Below are positions 7,584-15,389 of a stretch of DNA of 26,671 bases, piece after piece. The stretch's first letter is position 1, and each line of letters starts with the position of its first letter. The notes under the pieces were generated by a model. That model did no database searches and was not told where the DNA came from. It saw nothing but the letters and a program-made list of their open reading frames with translations. Both the position numbers and the translations under genes were made by a program. Source of the stretch: a virus; the IMG/VR virus record IMGVR_UViG_3300025438_000117, positions 1 to 26,671 of that record; one strand, given 5' to 3'.

Positions 7584-8810
7584 CTACTTGATGATAACAT
7601 TCTCGGCAGCACTCACATCCATAAATGTAGGGAAACCTGCGAAGCTCTGCGTACCGTCCAAGATTAAACAAGCATCTCTGAACAATTTAGCATAACCAGT
7701 TGTTACAGTTGCATAAGTACCGCTCATCTGACGTTGAGCAATTCTCTCACTCTCTACTTGTAACGAAGTTGCGTTTAATTTGATTAAAGCAGCTTTGTTA
7801 TCAATCAACATTAATTTAGGACCAGATGGCATAGCACCGTGTAGTAAATAATCCTGTGATTGAGGAATAGGAGTTTTAATGTTCAATGTCTTATGAGTTT
7901 GGTTACTGTTAGGAGACCATCCCTTGAACTCGTCAAGTAATAAGATTTCCAATGCAGCATCCTCCGCAGACAATAATCCACTAGGAGTTCTACCAATTCT
8001 ACCCATACGCAACCAAGCACGTAATAAATCTTTGTATGCAATAGAACTTCCATTTTCTGTACCGATAACTGGTGCAGAGAAGTTAGAACTACCATTATCG
8101 CCATTGATTAAGACATCAACCGCCATAGCATCCATCCCTAATCCTAACTTAACTCCTGCATCTTGAAGATACATTGATAAGATGTTTAAGGAAACATATT
8201 TTTGAACCTCATCAGAGATTTGTAAACCTGTACCTATTTTGTGCAGTTTTACGTCTTTCTCTCCAAAAGATACGCTACCCACTTGGATAGTTTCTCCCTC
8301 ATTGATAATCTCTGGAGTAGCATCACTCATATTAATATGAGGTAATGTAACTTTCTTTTGATCTACGGTTTCTTCCGATGCAATTAAAGACGGATAGATA
8401 GGATTTCTACGAAGTCCTAATCTAATTGCTTCTCTAATAACTTCTGGCTGTAACCAACGGAAGCCCTCATTAAAATCAGACATAGACGATAAACTGTCTA
8501 ATGTATGAGATGATGGGTTAATTCCTAGAGCCATATATAAAGCATCAGCAGAACCAAAACCGAAACGGTCTTTAGCAATGTCTGCCAATGAATAATCAAT
8601 GGTTCTTCTTTCTTTTGTACCTCCTCTTAAACTGTCAGCTTGTAATACAACTTGCTTGAAGTCTATAAGGATGTTTTCTCTAATTGCAGAGGCAGATAGC
8701 AAACCAGACCCCTCTTCTGGGGCGTTAGTTGGCACATTACCACCGTTTGCTAGAACGGATTTCTTAACCTGTCCTGCTCTTTTGTCAAATTCGCTTAATT
8801 GTTTAGGCAT
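7584..8810 (-). CDS. Major capsid protein (HK97 fold)
   Basis: This 408-aa protein is probably the shell subunit. It starts MPKQLSEFDKRAGQVKKSVL. Residues about 95-175 contain the E-loop/P-domain type sequence (EVIREAIRLGLRRNPIYPSL, then KVTLPHINMSDATPEIINEG). LHKIGTGLQISDEVQKYVS and the following long helix (LQDAGVKLGLGMDAMAVDVL) look like the spine helix and A-domain entry of HK97-type capsids. The C-terminus (AKLFRDACLILDG) is typical of the A-domain end. The order protease-scaffold, small decoration protein, capsid protein upstream supports the call. No N-terminal delta domain is obvious, in line with a scaffold supplied by the protease-fusion gene. Confidence 0.85.
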   Translation of the reverse strand: MPKQLSEFDKRAGQVKKSVLANGGNVPTNAPEEGSGLLSASAIRENILIDFKQVVLQADSLRGGTKERRTIDYSLADIAKDRFGFGSADALYMALGINPSSHTLDSLSSMSDFNEGFRWLQPEVIREAIRLGLRRNPIYPSLIASEETVDQKKVTLPHINMSDATPEIINEGETIQVGSVSFGEKDVKLHKIGTGLQISDEVQKYVSLNILSMYLQDAGVKLGLGMDAMAVDVLINGDNGSSNFSAPVIGTENGSSIAYKDLLRAWLRMGRIGRTPSGLLSAEDAALEILLLDEFKGWSPNSNQTHKTLNIKTPIPQSQDYLLHGAMPSGPKLMLIDNKAALIKLNATSLQVESERIAQRQMSGTYATVTTGYAKLFRDACLILDGTQSFAGFPTFMDVSAAENVIIK

Positions 8811-8837
8811 CTTCTTAAAAATTTATAGTGGTTATTA

Positions 8838-9269
8838 TTATGCTTTAACGGTACTTGTTCTGTAAATCCCTACCCAAACATTTTCGCCATCGGATGCATC
8901 AGATAAAGCCATTCCAGAGACAAAGTTAGTCGCTACTGCTTTTTTGTATTGTGTTAATTTCTCATTTGCATTATCAATGCCAGAAACTGCTAGTTCGTCT
9001 GCTGTAACTATATCCCCATCCGCAGTACAACGCACTAAAGCGTTAAACTCTGTTTGAACTGTTACCTCATCCCCTGCTGTTCTGCTTCCTGCTACTACTA
9101 AACCTAATGGTCTATCAGTTACCGCAGCAATAGGTGCAACCTCTCCAGTTGGAGTAAGTTTTACCATTGTACCCCTTTGTAATACAGTAGCAGATACGAA
9201 CCCTTTATTGATGCTGTATGCTTCTGCTATTTTACAAATCGTTTTGGGCGTATTCCCTAATGTATTCAT
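8838..9269 (-). CDS. Probable capsid decoration (cement) protein
   Basis: This 143-aa protein consists mostly of short beta segments with repeated Gly/Val/Thr (for example MVKLTPTGEVAPIAAVTDRP then LGLVVAGSRTAGDEVTVQTE), the pattern of DUF2190-like decoration proteins that bind the outer shell. It ends ENVWVGIYRTSTVKA. It lies between the prohead protease gene and the major capsid gene, the usual place for a decoration protein. It has no promoter of its own and is probably co-transcribed from the promoter at 10978-11008. Confidence 0.6.
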   Translation of the reverse strand: MNTLGNTPKTICKIAEAYSINKGFVSATVLQRGTMVKLTPTGEVAPIAAVTDRPLGLVVAGSRTAGDEVTVQTEFNALVRCTADGDIVTADELAVSGIDNANEKLTQYKKAVATNFVSGMALSDASDGENVWVGIYRTSTVKA

Positions 9270-9302
9270 ATTGTAAATATTTAAGATTAAAATTCTATTT
9301 AA

Positions 9303-10973
9303 TTATTCTTTGCCTCGAACTGCTCTACCTATAGACATACTTGAACCGCTATGTTTTGCGTAAATGTCCTCCGTAGTTAATGCTATTTGCTCTACAGTTT
9401 CTGGCTTCTCTTCTCCTGTAAAAGAAGAACGGAAGTTGAAATTTTCAGAGTTACAATCTGCACACGAGCCTGCAAATTTATGAGTAGCTGTTTTGGTGTA
9501 CTGTTTAAGTAATCCCTCTACTTCTTCGTTTCCTGCTTTTTCAAACATAGCAACAACACTTGCGACTACATTTTCAGTACCTACTGCTACTTTGTACAAT
9601 CTAACTGCTTCACTTCTCTTCATACCGATATATTTCTTACCGATTTCAGCATCTGCACTTAAACTTGTTACTTTAGTATCTAAAGACTTTTTGTCGTCTT
9701 TTAAAGTTACAATCTCTGCTTCTAAATTATGTATTGCTTCCAAACTAACAAAAGTATGGTCTGCAATAAATCTTCCTAAATCTACAGTAGTTGCATCTTT
9801 ATTGGCTTCATCTTCTGCTTTAAAAACTTCCAACGCTTTGCCTTTAACTATTGCTAATTGTGCAAGACCATCTTTAGTTGTCCGTGTTTGCTCCGGTGCT
9901 ACAAATGATAACTGTTTAGTATAGTTAATCATTTCCTCTGGTGTCGGTTTGTCTCCAACTTTTAAGTTGAATTGTCCTCCGAAAGCAGCAATAAATGCTA
10001 CAATAAACTTATCCATATCTTTCGTATTTGTTTTAAAATTATTTTTACTTCTACGCGCCAAAGATAGCACATTTTCGCTTAACGCAAAATTTACGCATAA
10101 ACTTCTAGCAGTCTCTGCATCTTCTGGCATCGCATCATTATCTTCAACATTGATTTTTGACATTTTGCCAAAAGACTGCTTTGCATAGTTGAAAACAGAA
10201 CTAATATCAATATTCTTATGATTTCCGTTTGCATCAATAGCTTTAGCGAATGGGTCAGCCCCTAACCATACCAAAGAACTTTCGTGATAATTGTGTATAG
10301 TCTTAACCATACGTCTAATCATTTTACCATCCGAACCAATAGTACCTAATTTGTTTAAGAAGTCCCATTCATTTTCAAATGTATGGCTCATTTCCCAATC
10401 AAATTCTACAGTAACTGAATTAGAATAAATTGCACCAGAAATAACTCCTCTAGCCAATTTAGGGTCAACTACTTTATCAATAGCGACAATTCCGTCAATT
10501 CCAGCAGGAACGTCAATTCCATCGTCTTGTGTAAATGCTTTAGTCCACTTCACGCCATTAACCAAACCGCTCCAGTTGTTTAAATCTGTTTCGTGGTCTT
10601 TGTATAAAGGTACTCCATCTAAAAGAGGAGTCGATTTTTTCAATACTTTGACATCAGAAAAATCAGTAGCTTTCCAAGAACCTCCTCCAACTACGGTTGC
10701 AGAAATAAGTCTAAATGGAACTTCTAAATAATCTTCTGGTCTTGGTACAATGTCGGCAACCGTACTACGCTCGTAGTATTGAGGGTCGTTACCTAGCATT
10801 CCAAAATTTAGGCTATCTCTTTGACGAGAAAAGTCTTTACGGTATTCCTGCAATGCCTCTTCCGATAACATAGGCATAGATATACCAGACATACCTAAAG
10901 CAACTCTACCAGTAATTTCTTCTTTACTGTAGTTTACTTTGCTTCTAAATATTTTTTTCTTTGGCTTGTGCAT
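9303..10973 (-). CDS. Prohead maturation protease fused to scaffold-like C-terminal region
   Basis: This 556-aa protein likely combines two assembly functions. Residues about 85-200 resemble a U35/S78-type prohead protease: a candidate catalytic His127 in VPLYKDHETD and a candidate Ser186 in AIYSNSVTVEF, the latter matching the conserved 'G-x-S-v-x-f' strand. The remainder is long, mostly helical and charged, with a coiled-coil stretch at about residues 425-455 (LEAEIVTLKDDKKSLDTKVT), as expected of an internal scaffold. A CADC motif precedes the C-terminus (SCADCNSENFNF). It lies upstream of decoration and capsid genes. A strong promoter ends only 4 nt before this ATG, so the mRNA may be nearly leaderless, or translation may begin at Met28. 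Protease identity is likely; scaffold role is inferred. Confidence 0.75.
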   Translation of the reverse strand: MHKPKKKIFRSKVNYSKEEITGRVALGMSGISMPMLSEEALQEYRKDFSRQRDSLNFGMLGNDPQYYERSTVADIVPRPEDYLEVPFRLISATVVGGGSWKATDFSDVKVLKKSTPLLDGVPLYKDHETDLNNWSGLVNGVKWTKAFTQDDGIDVPAGIDGIVAIDKVVDPKLARGVISGAIYSNSVTVEFDWEMSHTFENEWDFLNKLGTIGSDGKMIRRMVKTIHNYHESSLVWLGADPFAKAIDANGNHKNIDISSVFNYAKQSFGKMSKINVEDNDAMPEDAETARSLCVNFALSENVLSLARRSKNNFKTNTKDMDKFIVAFIAAFGGQFNLKVGDKPTPEEMINYTKQLSFVAPEQTRTTKDGLAQLAIVKGKALEVFKAEDEANKDATTVDLGRFIADHTFVSLEAIHNLEAEIVTLKDDKKSLDTKVTSLSADAEIGKKYIGMKRSEAVRLYKVAVGTENVVASVVAMFEKAGNEEVEGLLKQYTKTATHKFAGSCADCNSENFNFRSSFTGEEKPETVEQIALTTEDIYAKHSGSSMSIGRAVRGKE

Positions 10974-10977
10974 AATG

Positions 10978-11008
10978 CAAATCTACTTATTAATTTTATT
11001 ACTACAAA
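10978..11008 (-). promoter_or_regulatory. Bacteroidetes-type promoter for capsid operon
   Basis: TTTG at 11005-11008, exact 19-nt spacer, then TAGATTTG at 10978-10985. The -7 box ends 4 nt before the ATG at 10973, predicting a transcription start at or next to the start codon. Confidence 0.7.
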
Positions 11009-11026
11009 ATTCGTTGATTACTTGGA

Positions 11027-11233
11027 CTAATGTTTTTTATTAAAAACTCTGCGAAGCGCATAACTTCTTAGTATACTTACAAATGTAAAAAATATAGTTA
11101 TTCCTACGTTTTTTAGTAGTGTACTCTCTATTCCGAATAAAGGAAATATTAAAAACGTGCTGCTCAATGATATTATAAACCCTATTACCGTATTAGTTAC
11201 AGCCTCTACTAAACTTTGCTTTTTTGTCTGCAT
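11027..11233 (-). CDS. Small two-helix membrane protein (DUF7220-like)
   Basis: This 68-aa protein starts MQTKKQSLVEAVTNTVIGF and has two hydrophobic segments (about residues 13-31 and 42-57) followed by a basic tail, SYALRRVFNKKH. The pattern 'SLVEA-x-TN-x-x-x-G-F ... FPLFGI ... TxxSxxRSYxLRRxF' resembles DUF7220 proteins, common small inner-membrane proteins of phages and prophages with no known function. It starts 3 nt after the HNH gene stop. Confidence 0.75.
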   Translation of the reverse strand: MQTKKQSLVEAVTNTVIGFIISLSSTFLIFPLFGIESTLLKNVGITIFFTFVSILRSYALRRVFNKKH

Positions 11234-11236
11234 AAT

Positions 11237-11758
11237 CTATTGTTTAAATCTCCATTTGAATCCTCCTGCTGTTATTCTTCTTCCTTTACAAACAGAAGTA
11301 ATATTACTATTGTGTATTTTTAACTCCTGCTCTGCCTCTTTCATACTTCTCCATATTTTTAATACTGTTCCTTGTTTATTTAATTGCTCAATGCGCCTAG
11401 TGGGTAATAGACCAATTGAATAGGCGTGGAGCATATTAAACGACCTAGTACAATATTCTAAGTTACTAATATGGTTATTAGATTTGTTGCCATCTTTGTG
11501 GTTAACATAATTTTTACCTGCTTCTACCTCTAAGAATGTTTCTGCCATCAGTCTATGTAGATACTCAGTAAAATACTTATTATCTTTCCTTAGAGATATT
11601 ATAACATAACCATCTTTTCTTGTGCTAGTTTTCCTGCGTACCCTATTGAGTGTCCTAGTTCTTCCGAGGTTATCTTTAATTCTTCTTTTAATGGAGTTAA
11701 TCTTTCCTGTTTCTGTTATTCCGTAATTTGGAAATCTTTTTAATTTTGTATGTTTCAT
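11237..11758 (-). CDS. Free-standing HNH homing endonuclease (NUMOD4/HNH type)
   Basis: This 173-aa protein would nick or cut DNA at a specific site to spread its own gene. An N-terminal 'F-P-N-Y-x-I-T-x-x-G-x-I-x-S' start (residues 9-22) is NUMOD4-like. The HNH core includes YLHRLMAETF (His68), then YVNHKDGNKSNNHISNLEYC (residues 84-103), the classic N-H-x-D-G-N-x-x-N-N pattern. The C-terminal 45 residues (TRRIEQLNKQGTVLKIWRSM, then ITAGGFKWRF) look like a NUMOD1 DNA-binding repeat. It sits between the portal gene and the capsid operon with 50 nt of AT-rich DNA upstream (11759-11808), and looks like a mobile insertion. A TATATTTG box lies just before the ATG, but no good -33 element does. 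Confidence 0.9.
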   Translation of the reverse strand: MKHTKLKRFPNYGITETGKINSIKRRIKDNLGRTRTLNRVRRKTSTRKDGYVIISLRKDNKYFTEYLHRLMAETFLEVEAGKNYVNHKDGNKSNNHISNLEYCTRSFNMLHAYSIGLLPTRRIEQLNKQGTVLKIWRSMKEAEQELKIHNSNITSVCKGRRITAGGFKWRFKQ

Positions 11759-11808
11759 ACTACAAATATAATAAAATTACAATATAGTACATAATTAAAA
11801 TCAAAATA

Positions 11809-14403
11809 TCATAGCACAGCAATAATAGTTCCTCTACAATTTGCGTGCTGAGGAGGCAATCCTATGCCTTTGTCTTGTAATTCGTCAGATGTGAGTCCCT
11901 CCATATCTTCTGCTTTCTTAAATATAGAAGTTACAAAAGGCGCATCCACGCCAACATATTCTGGATCAGAGTTTACTGTTTCTTTAAGTCGTGTAACTTC
12001 CTTGGTTACTGAAAATATTTTACCATTTAAGGCTATACAATAAGGGCAACTCAATCTATCTCCTACCTCTACAATTTCAAACTGCTCTACATCGGCTTCT
12101 TGCATATAAGAAACGGCAGCCGTGTTTCTCATTTTATTTACAGTAGTATTTACAATTCGAGACAACTTCCATTCTTGTTCCTCCAATACGTTACCAAATT
12201 TACTTTTAAATTTTGCTATAGCTTCTTTGTTGTTTCCTATCGGTAAATCTCCATCTAAATATTCATCTTTTAGATACTGGGTAACTTTTTTCTTCAAGTC
12301 CACATCTGTAATGAATTTACCTAAATACAAATTATCAACTCGCTTATAGTAGTCAATGGCTCTCAAATCTAAAGTACCGAATGTTCCCTTTGGTATTCCG
12401 TCAGCATTTTTAAATATGCTCTTATCTTTTCTGAAATAGGTGTAGACGTTTTTAACAAACTTATTAACGGTCTTTTTCTGTGGGATTGTAAAATTAACTT
12501 TCCAGTTTTTGTAAAGAGTGTACATAATGCTATCGTAAACAACTTTTTCAGTTGCTCCCTCTCCTAACTGGGCTAAACTTATTGCAATTTCTTTTACTGC
12601 TTTCTCTACGGCTGTAGAATATCTACCTTTAGTCTCAATTAAGTACAACCTAATAAACTGCTCTAATTCGGTTTCATCTTTTTTGGCAAATGTAGAAACT
12701 TTATGGTCTCCGCAATTACAACCCTCACTTTCATATTCGTATTCGGTCAAATGCCCTCCTAGACCATTGACGTATCGCTGTGTTACGTCCTCCAGACTAA
12801 CGTTCTCTAGTTCCACGATAGAAGTTACATCTAAAACATCAAAAGTGTCTAAAAACTCGTTATTTAAGATTACTACGTTCTCTTTGGCTCTATCATTGTT
12901 AAAATATACATCTACAATTCTATATCCGCTACTGGTTGGAGAAAATTCACTTATAAGTGAAACTTGCCAAGGCAGTAATTTAGTATTCTCTTTTTTGTCT
13001 TTAGTCTTTGTTACGTCCTCTTTTCCTTTAGGTTCTTCTTCTTCTAAATCTACTGGTTTATTCGGATTAACTGCTAAAGCAGGAGCAGGACGAGGCTCTT
13101 CTTGGTCTGGGGCTTCTCTACCTAGTTCCTGTGCTACTACTTCTTGTGAAATAATACCTTGATTGTATTCTGTTTTAAGGTTTTCTATTAGGGCTTTACG
13201 TGCAACTTGTTTCTTTGTGCCATCCGTAATCATAGGAGGCTCAAATTCTATTTCTATGTTCTCAATAGCATATCCTGCTAATTGTAACTCCAATAAAAAA
13301 ACATCTTCTAAAAAGGTCTCTACAATCTTTTGATAGTTTCCTACTTGGGTAGTCATTTTAGCCAATATAACTTGTGCTAAAGTTTCTGTAGTAGAGAAGT
13401 TTCTACCGAACATCAAAGGGTCTTGTTTCAGTCCTGCAAATAACTTAACGTCATTCATCTCAACTAAATCTTTAGCACCTTGAACATTTCCAGTAGTAGG
13501 TTGCAAATTGAATTTATGGCTTCCCTCAAATCCAACTACATATCCTTTTGATAACCCTTTCTCAATTTGAGGAGTAACTGACTTTAAATAGTTTTGAGTT
13601 CGCTTGAAATAATCTTTATCACTTTCTCCATTTTTAGCCGATGGACCATTCACTAAAACTTCAAGGAAACCTAAAATACCTAGCTTCTTAACTACGTGTT
13701 TTAAGTTTTCTCCCATATCTCTACTAATTTGAATATTCTCTAAAGAAGAAATAAATGGAGGTATTCCGTAAGGTTTTTCAGTTACTCTTCTTAATGGGTA
13801 ATATTTGTAAGTAAAAGTGTTTAATTTAATTCCTGTAGGTGTTATTTTGCCTGCAATATGTTGGTAAGGAAAATAATCTTCTTGGTCTATGTCGTATTTA
13901 AAACGTATAGTTTTTGGAGATACTGTAACAATCTTACGAAGTCCATCTAAAGAGTTACTTGGTACAGCCTCCGCAGATAGTGTACCATTTACTGCTATTT
14001 GAGAAAGTAAATCGTTTACAAGAGAATTTAAACCTCCTTTGTACCATTGTTTAGATTTCTTCTTTAACAACGCTACCATCTCTTTGATTTGAGTGTCTGC
14101 CACTCCGTCATCAAAAGTAATGTTAGTTGGAAAAGAGCCTACGGTGTTCCCTAACTGCATAATGTTATCCACCGCATAAGAGACCTCCGCATTGTAAATA
14201 GAAAGGCTCTCCATTGCTCCCAGTAATTGAATATTGAAATCTGGAGTTATCATAGCCAATTCTGCCAATACGTTACCTATTGTAGAAGTTCCCTCTGCTG
14301 TAGTTTGACGACCTCCACTTACTGGCAAAGCATCCTCTTCTGTAGCTGTAGGTTTTTTCTTTTTTGCCAGTAAGTCGGCAAATGTGTTGCTATGTGTACC
14401 CAT
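11809..14403 (-). CDS. Portal protein fused to a MuF-like head morphogenesis domain
   Basis: This 864-aa protein is about twice the usual portal length. Residues 1-430 form the portal (DNA entry ring): an N-terminal extension, then FPYQHIAGKITPTGIKLNTF, a stretch with PLRRVTEKPYGIPPFISSL, and the long helix ending NYQKIVETFLEDVFLLELQL. A Pro/Glu/Lys linker (about 430-460) leads to a middle region with a Cys motif (EGCNCGDHK) and then a MuF-type C-terminal domain. The latter has CPYC (Cys786, Cys789) in SCPYCIALNGKIFSV and PPQHANCRG (His853, Cys856), the conserved C-x-x-C ... P-P-x-H-x-N-C-R motif of minor head proteins. Portal-MuF fusions are known. It begins 5 nt after the GroES-like gene stop and is probably co-transcribed with it. 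Confidence 0.85.
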   Translation of the reverse strand: MGTHSNTFADLLAKKKKPTATEEDALPVSGGRQTTAEGTSTIGNVLAELAMITPDFNIQLLGAMESLSIYNAEVSYAVDNIMQLGNTVGSFPTNITFDDGVADTQIKEMVALLKKKSKQWYKGGLNSLVNDLLSQIAVNGTLSAEAVPSNSLDGLRKIVTVSPKTIRFKYDIDQEDYFPYQHIAGKITPTGIKLNTFTYKYYPLRRVTEKPYGIPPFISSLENIQISRDMGENLKHVVKKLGILGFLEVLVNGPSAKNGESDKDYFKRTQNYLKSVTPQIEKGLSKGYVVGFEGSHKFNLQPTTGNVQGAKDLVEMNDVKLFAGLKQDPLMFGRNFSTTETLAQVILAKMTTQVGNYQKIVETFLEDVFLLELQLAGYAIENIEIEFEPPMITDGTKKQVARKALIENLKTEYNQGIISQEVVAQELGREAPDQEEPRPAPALAVNPNKPVDLEEEEPKGKEDVTKTKDKKENTKLLPWQVSLISEFSPTSSGYRIVDVYFNNDRAKENVVILNNEFLDTFDVLDVTSIVELENVSLEDVTQRYVNGLGGHLTEYEYESEGCNCGDHKVSTFAKKDETELEQFIRLYLIETKGRYSTAVEKAVKEIAISLAQLGEGATEKVVYDSIMYTLYKNWKVNFTIPQKKTVNKFVKNVYTYFRKDKSIFKNADGIPKGTFGTLDLRAIDYYKRVDNLYLGKFITDVDLKKKVTQYLKDEYLDGDLPIGNNKEAIAKFKSKFGNVLEEQEWKLSRIVNTTVNKMRNTAAVSYMQEADVEQFEIVEVGDRLSCPYCIALNGKIFSVTKEVTRLKETVNSDPEYVGVDAPFVTSIFKKAEDMEGLTSDELQDKGIGLPPQHANCRGTIIAVL

Positions 14404-14408
14404 AAATT

Positions 14409-14762
14409 TTAATTATCTTCTGGCTCTGTTATTGCAAATAAATCGGTAATTCTTAATATTTGGTATTCTCTTCCTTTGTAATTAATTTTAGAGCCTGCAA
14501 ATGATGAAAACAAAACAATGTCTCCCTCTTCTACTTTGTCCCATCCATCTACATTATCAGCCGTACCATCCAAGTTTTCTATTCTTTTTGATACCCTCAA
14601 TACTTCTCCTTGGTCTGTTTTAGCATCATTCCCTGCGGTTGCTACTAAAATAATTCCAGATTTAGTTTTCTGCTCCTCTGGAACTAATAACCTCACTAAA
14701 ACTCTATCGGCAAGAAGTCTTAAATTTGGTCTTTCTTTTACTTTGTTTTCGGTACTTTCCAT
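14409..14762 (-). CDS. Phage GroES-like co-chaperonin
   Basis: This 117-aa protein has the Cpn10 fold signature: residues 16-27 (RLLADRVLVRLL) match the conserved first strand, a mobile-loop region follows (PEEQKTKSGIIL, 28-39), then QGEVLRVSKR, EEGDIVLFSSFAGSKINYKG, and a final Y-x-I-L-R-I-T-D-L-F-A-I strand. It would cap host GroEL, most likely to fold the large head proteins as T4 gp31 does for its capsid protein. An extra loop at about 61-76 (IENLDGTADNVDGWDK) could enlarge the folding cage. It has its own promoter (14788-14818) and precedes the portal gene by 5 nt, so co-chaperonin and portal are expressed together. Confidence 0.9.
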   Translation of the reverse strand: MESTENKVKERPNLRLLADRVLVRLLVPEEQKTKSGIILVATAGNDAKTDQGEVLRVSKRIENLDGTADNVDGWDKVEEGDIVLFSSFAGSKINYKGREYQILRITDLFAITEPEDN

Positions 14763-14787
14763 AATATTGTGTCTTTTATTGTGTACG

Positions 14788-14818
14788 CAAATATAGGCAT
14801 CTTTTGGTTGATAACAAA
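14788..14818 (-). promoter_or_regulatory. Bacteroidetes-type promoter for co-chaperonin/portal unit
   Basis: TTTG at 14815-14818, 19-nt spacer, TATATTTG at 14788-14795, about 26 nt before ATG 14762. The -33 box overlaps the edge of the preceding terminator. Confidence 0.75.
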
Positions 14819-14851
14819 AAATGCCTTTGATACTATATCAAAGGCATTTTT
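14816..14851 (-). terminator. Strong intrinsic terminator
   Basis: AAAAATGCCTTTGATA pairs perfectly with its complement TATCAAAGGCATTTTT (16-bp stem, 3-nt loop), ending in a T run. It lies 22 nt after the stop of the secreted-protein gene at 14874 and abuts the next promoter. Confidence 0.9.
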
Positions 14852-14873
14852 ATATTTTTAGTAATTTTTCTTT

Positions 14874-15296
14874 CTAGTTGCAACTAAAGGAATTGAACTT
14901 AAATCGTTCCCTAATTGAAGTAAATGTATTGTTCTTATAATTATTTATCTGCATATCGGTTATTCGATGTCCTGTAAGTCTATAAAGAGTATCTGCATAG
15001 GTTAGCTGTTTTTCTCTATCAATACTATTAAGCCGTCCGACATCATCTACGAATAAAGCTGTTACAGAGTTTCCAGATTGAGCCGTTACAGATGTCATTG
15101 GAATAAATCCTAATTCTGTACCGATGCGTGTTTCAAAAGTAACAACGCTAACTTCTAAAGTAGCTTGAATAGAGACCGTTTCGGCATCTGCTACAATTTC
15201 AATTTTGTCTCCTACATCTTCACTATCAAAAGTGGTGGAAAATCCGCTAAAGGATAATAAGACGACCATCAAAAACATTAAATTTTTAGTCCTCAT
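14874..15296 (-). CDS. Secreted or periplasmic protein of unknown function
   Basis: This 140-aa protein has a clear signal peptide: MRTKNLMFLMVVLLSFSGFS (short basic start, hydrophobic core, small residues near 18-22). The mature part begins near TTFDSEDVGDKIEIV, is rich in Thr/Val/Ser strands, and ends in a more basic segment with one Cys (FKFNSFSCN). No lipobox or known lysis domain is visible. It is the last gene before a strong terminator. A signal peptide in a phage gene suggests envelope action (lysis, superinfection exclusion), but nothing more specific can be supported. Confidence 0.65.
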   Translation of the reverse strand: MRTKNLMFLMVVLLSFSGFSTTFDSEDVGDKIEIVADAETVSIQATLEVSVVTFETRIGTELGFIPMTSVTAQSGNSVTALFVDDVGRLNSIDREKQLTYADTLYRLTGHRITDMQINNYKNNTFTSIRERFKFNSFSCN

Positions 15297-15389
15297 TTTG
15301 ATTAAGTACTAAATTAGCCTACTCTTAAAGATTTTCGGCTTCCTCTAGTGATTGTAAAACTACAACCATTTTTTATAAATACAAAATGA

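Noticed and set aside
7883-8166. Short frames on both strands inside the capsid gene
   Set aside because: The capsid frame explains the region fully; these are out-of-frame shadows with no initiation context.
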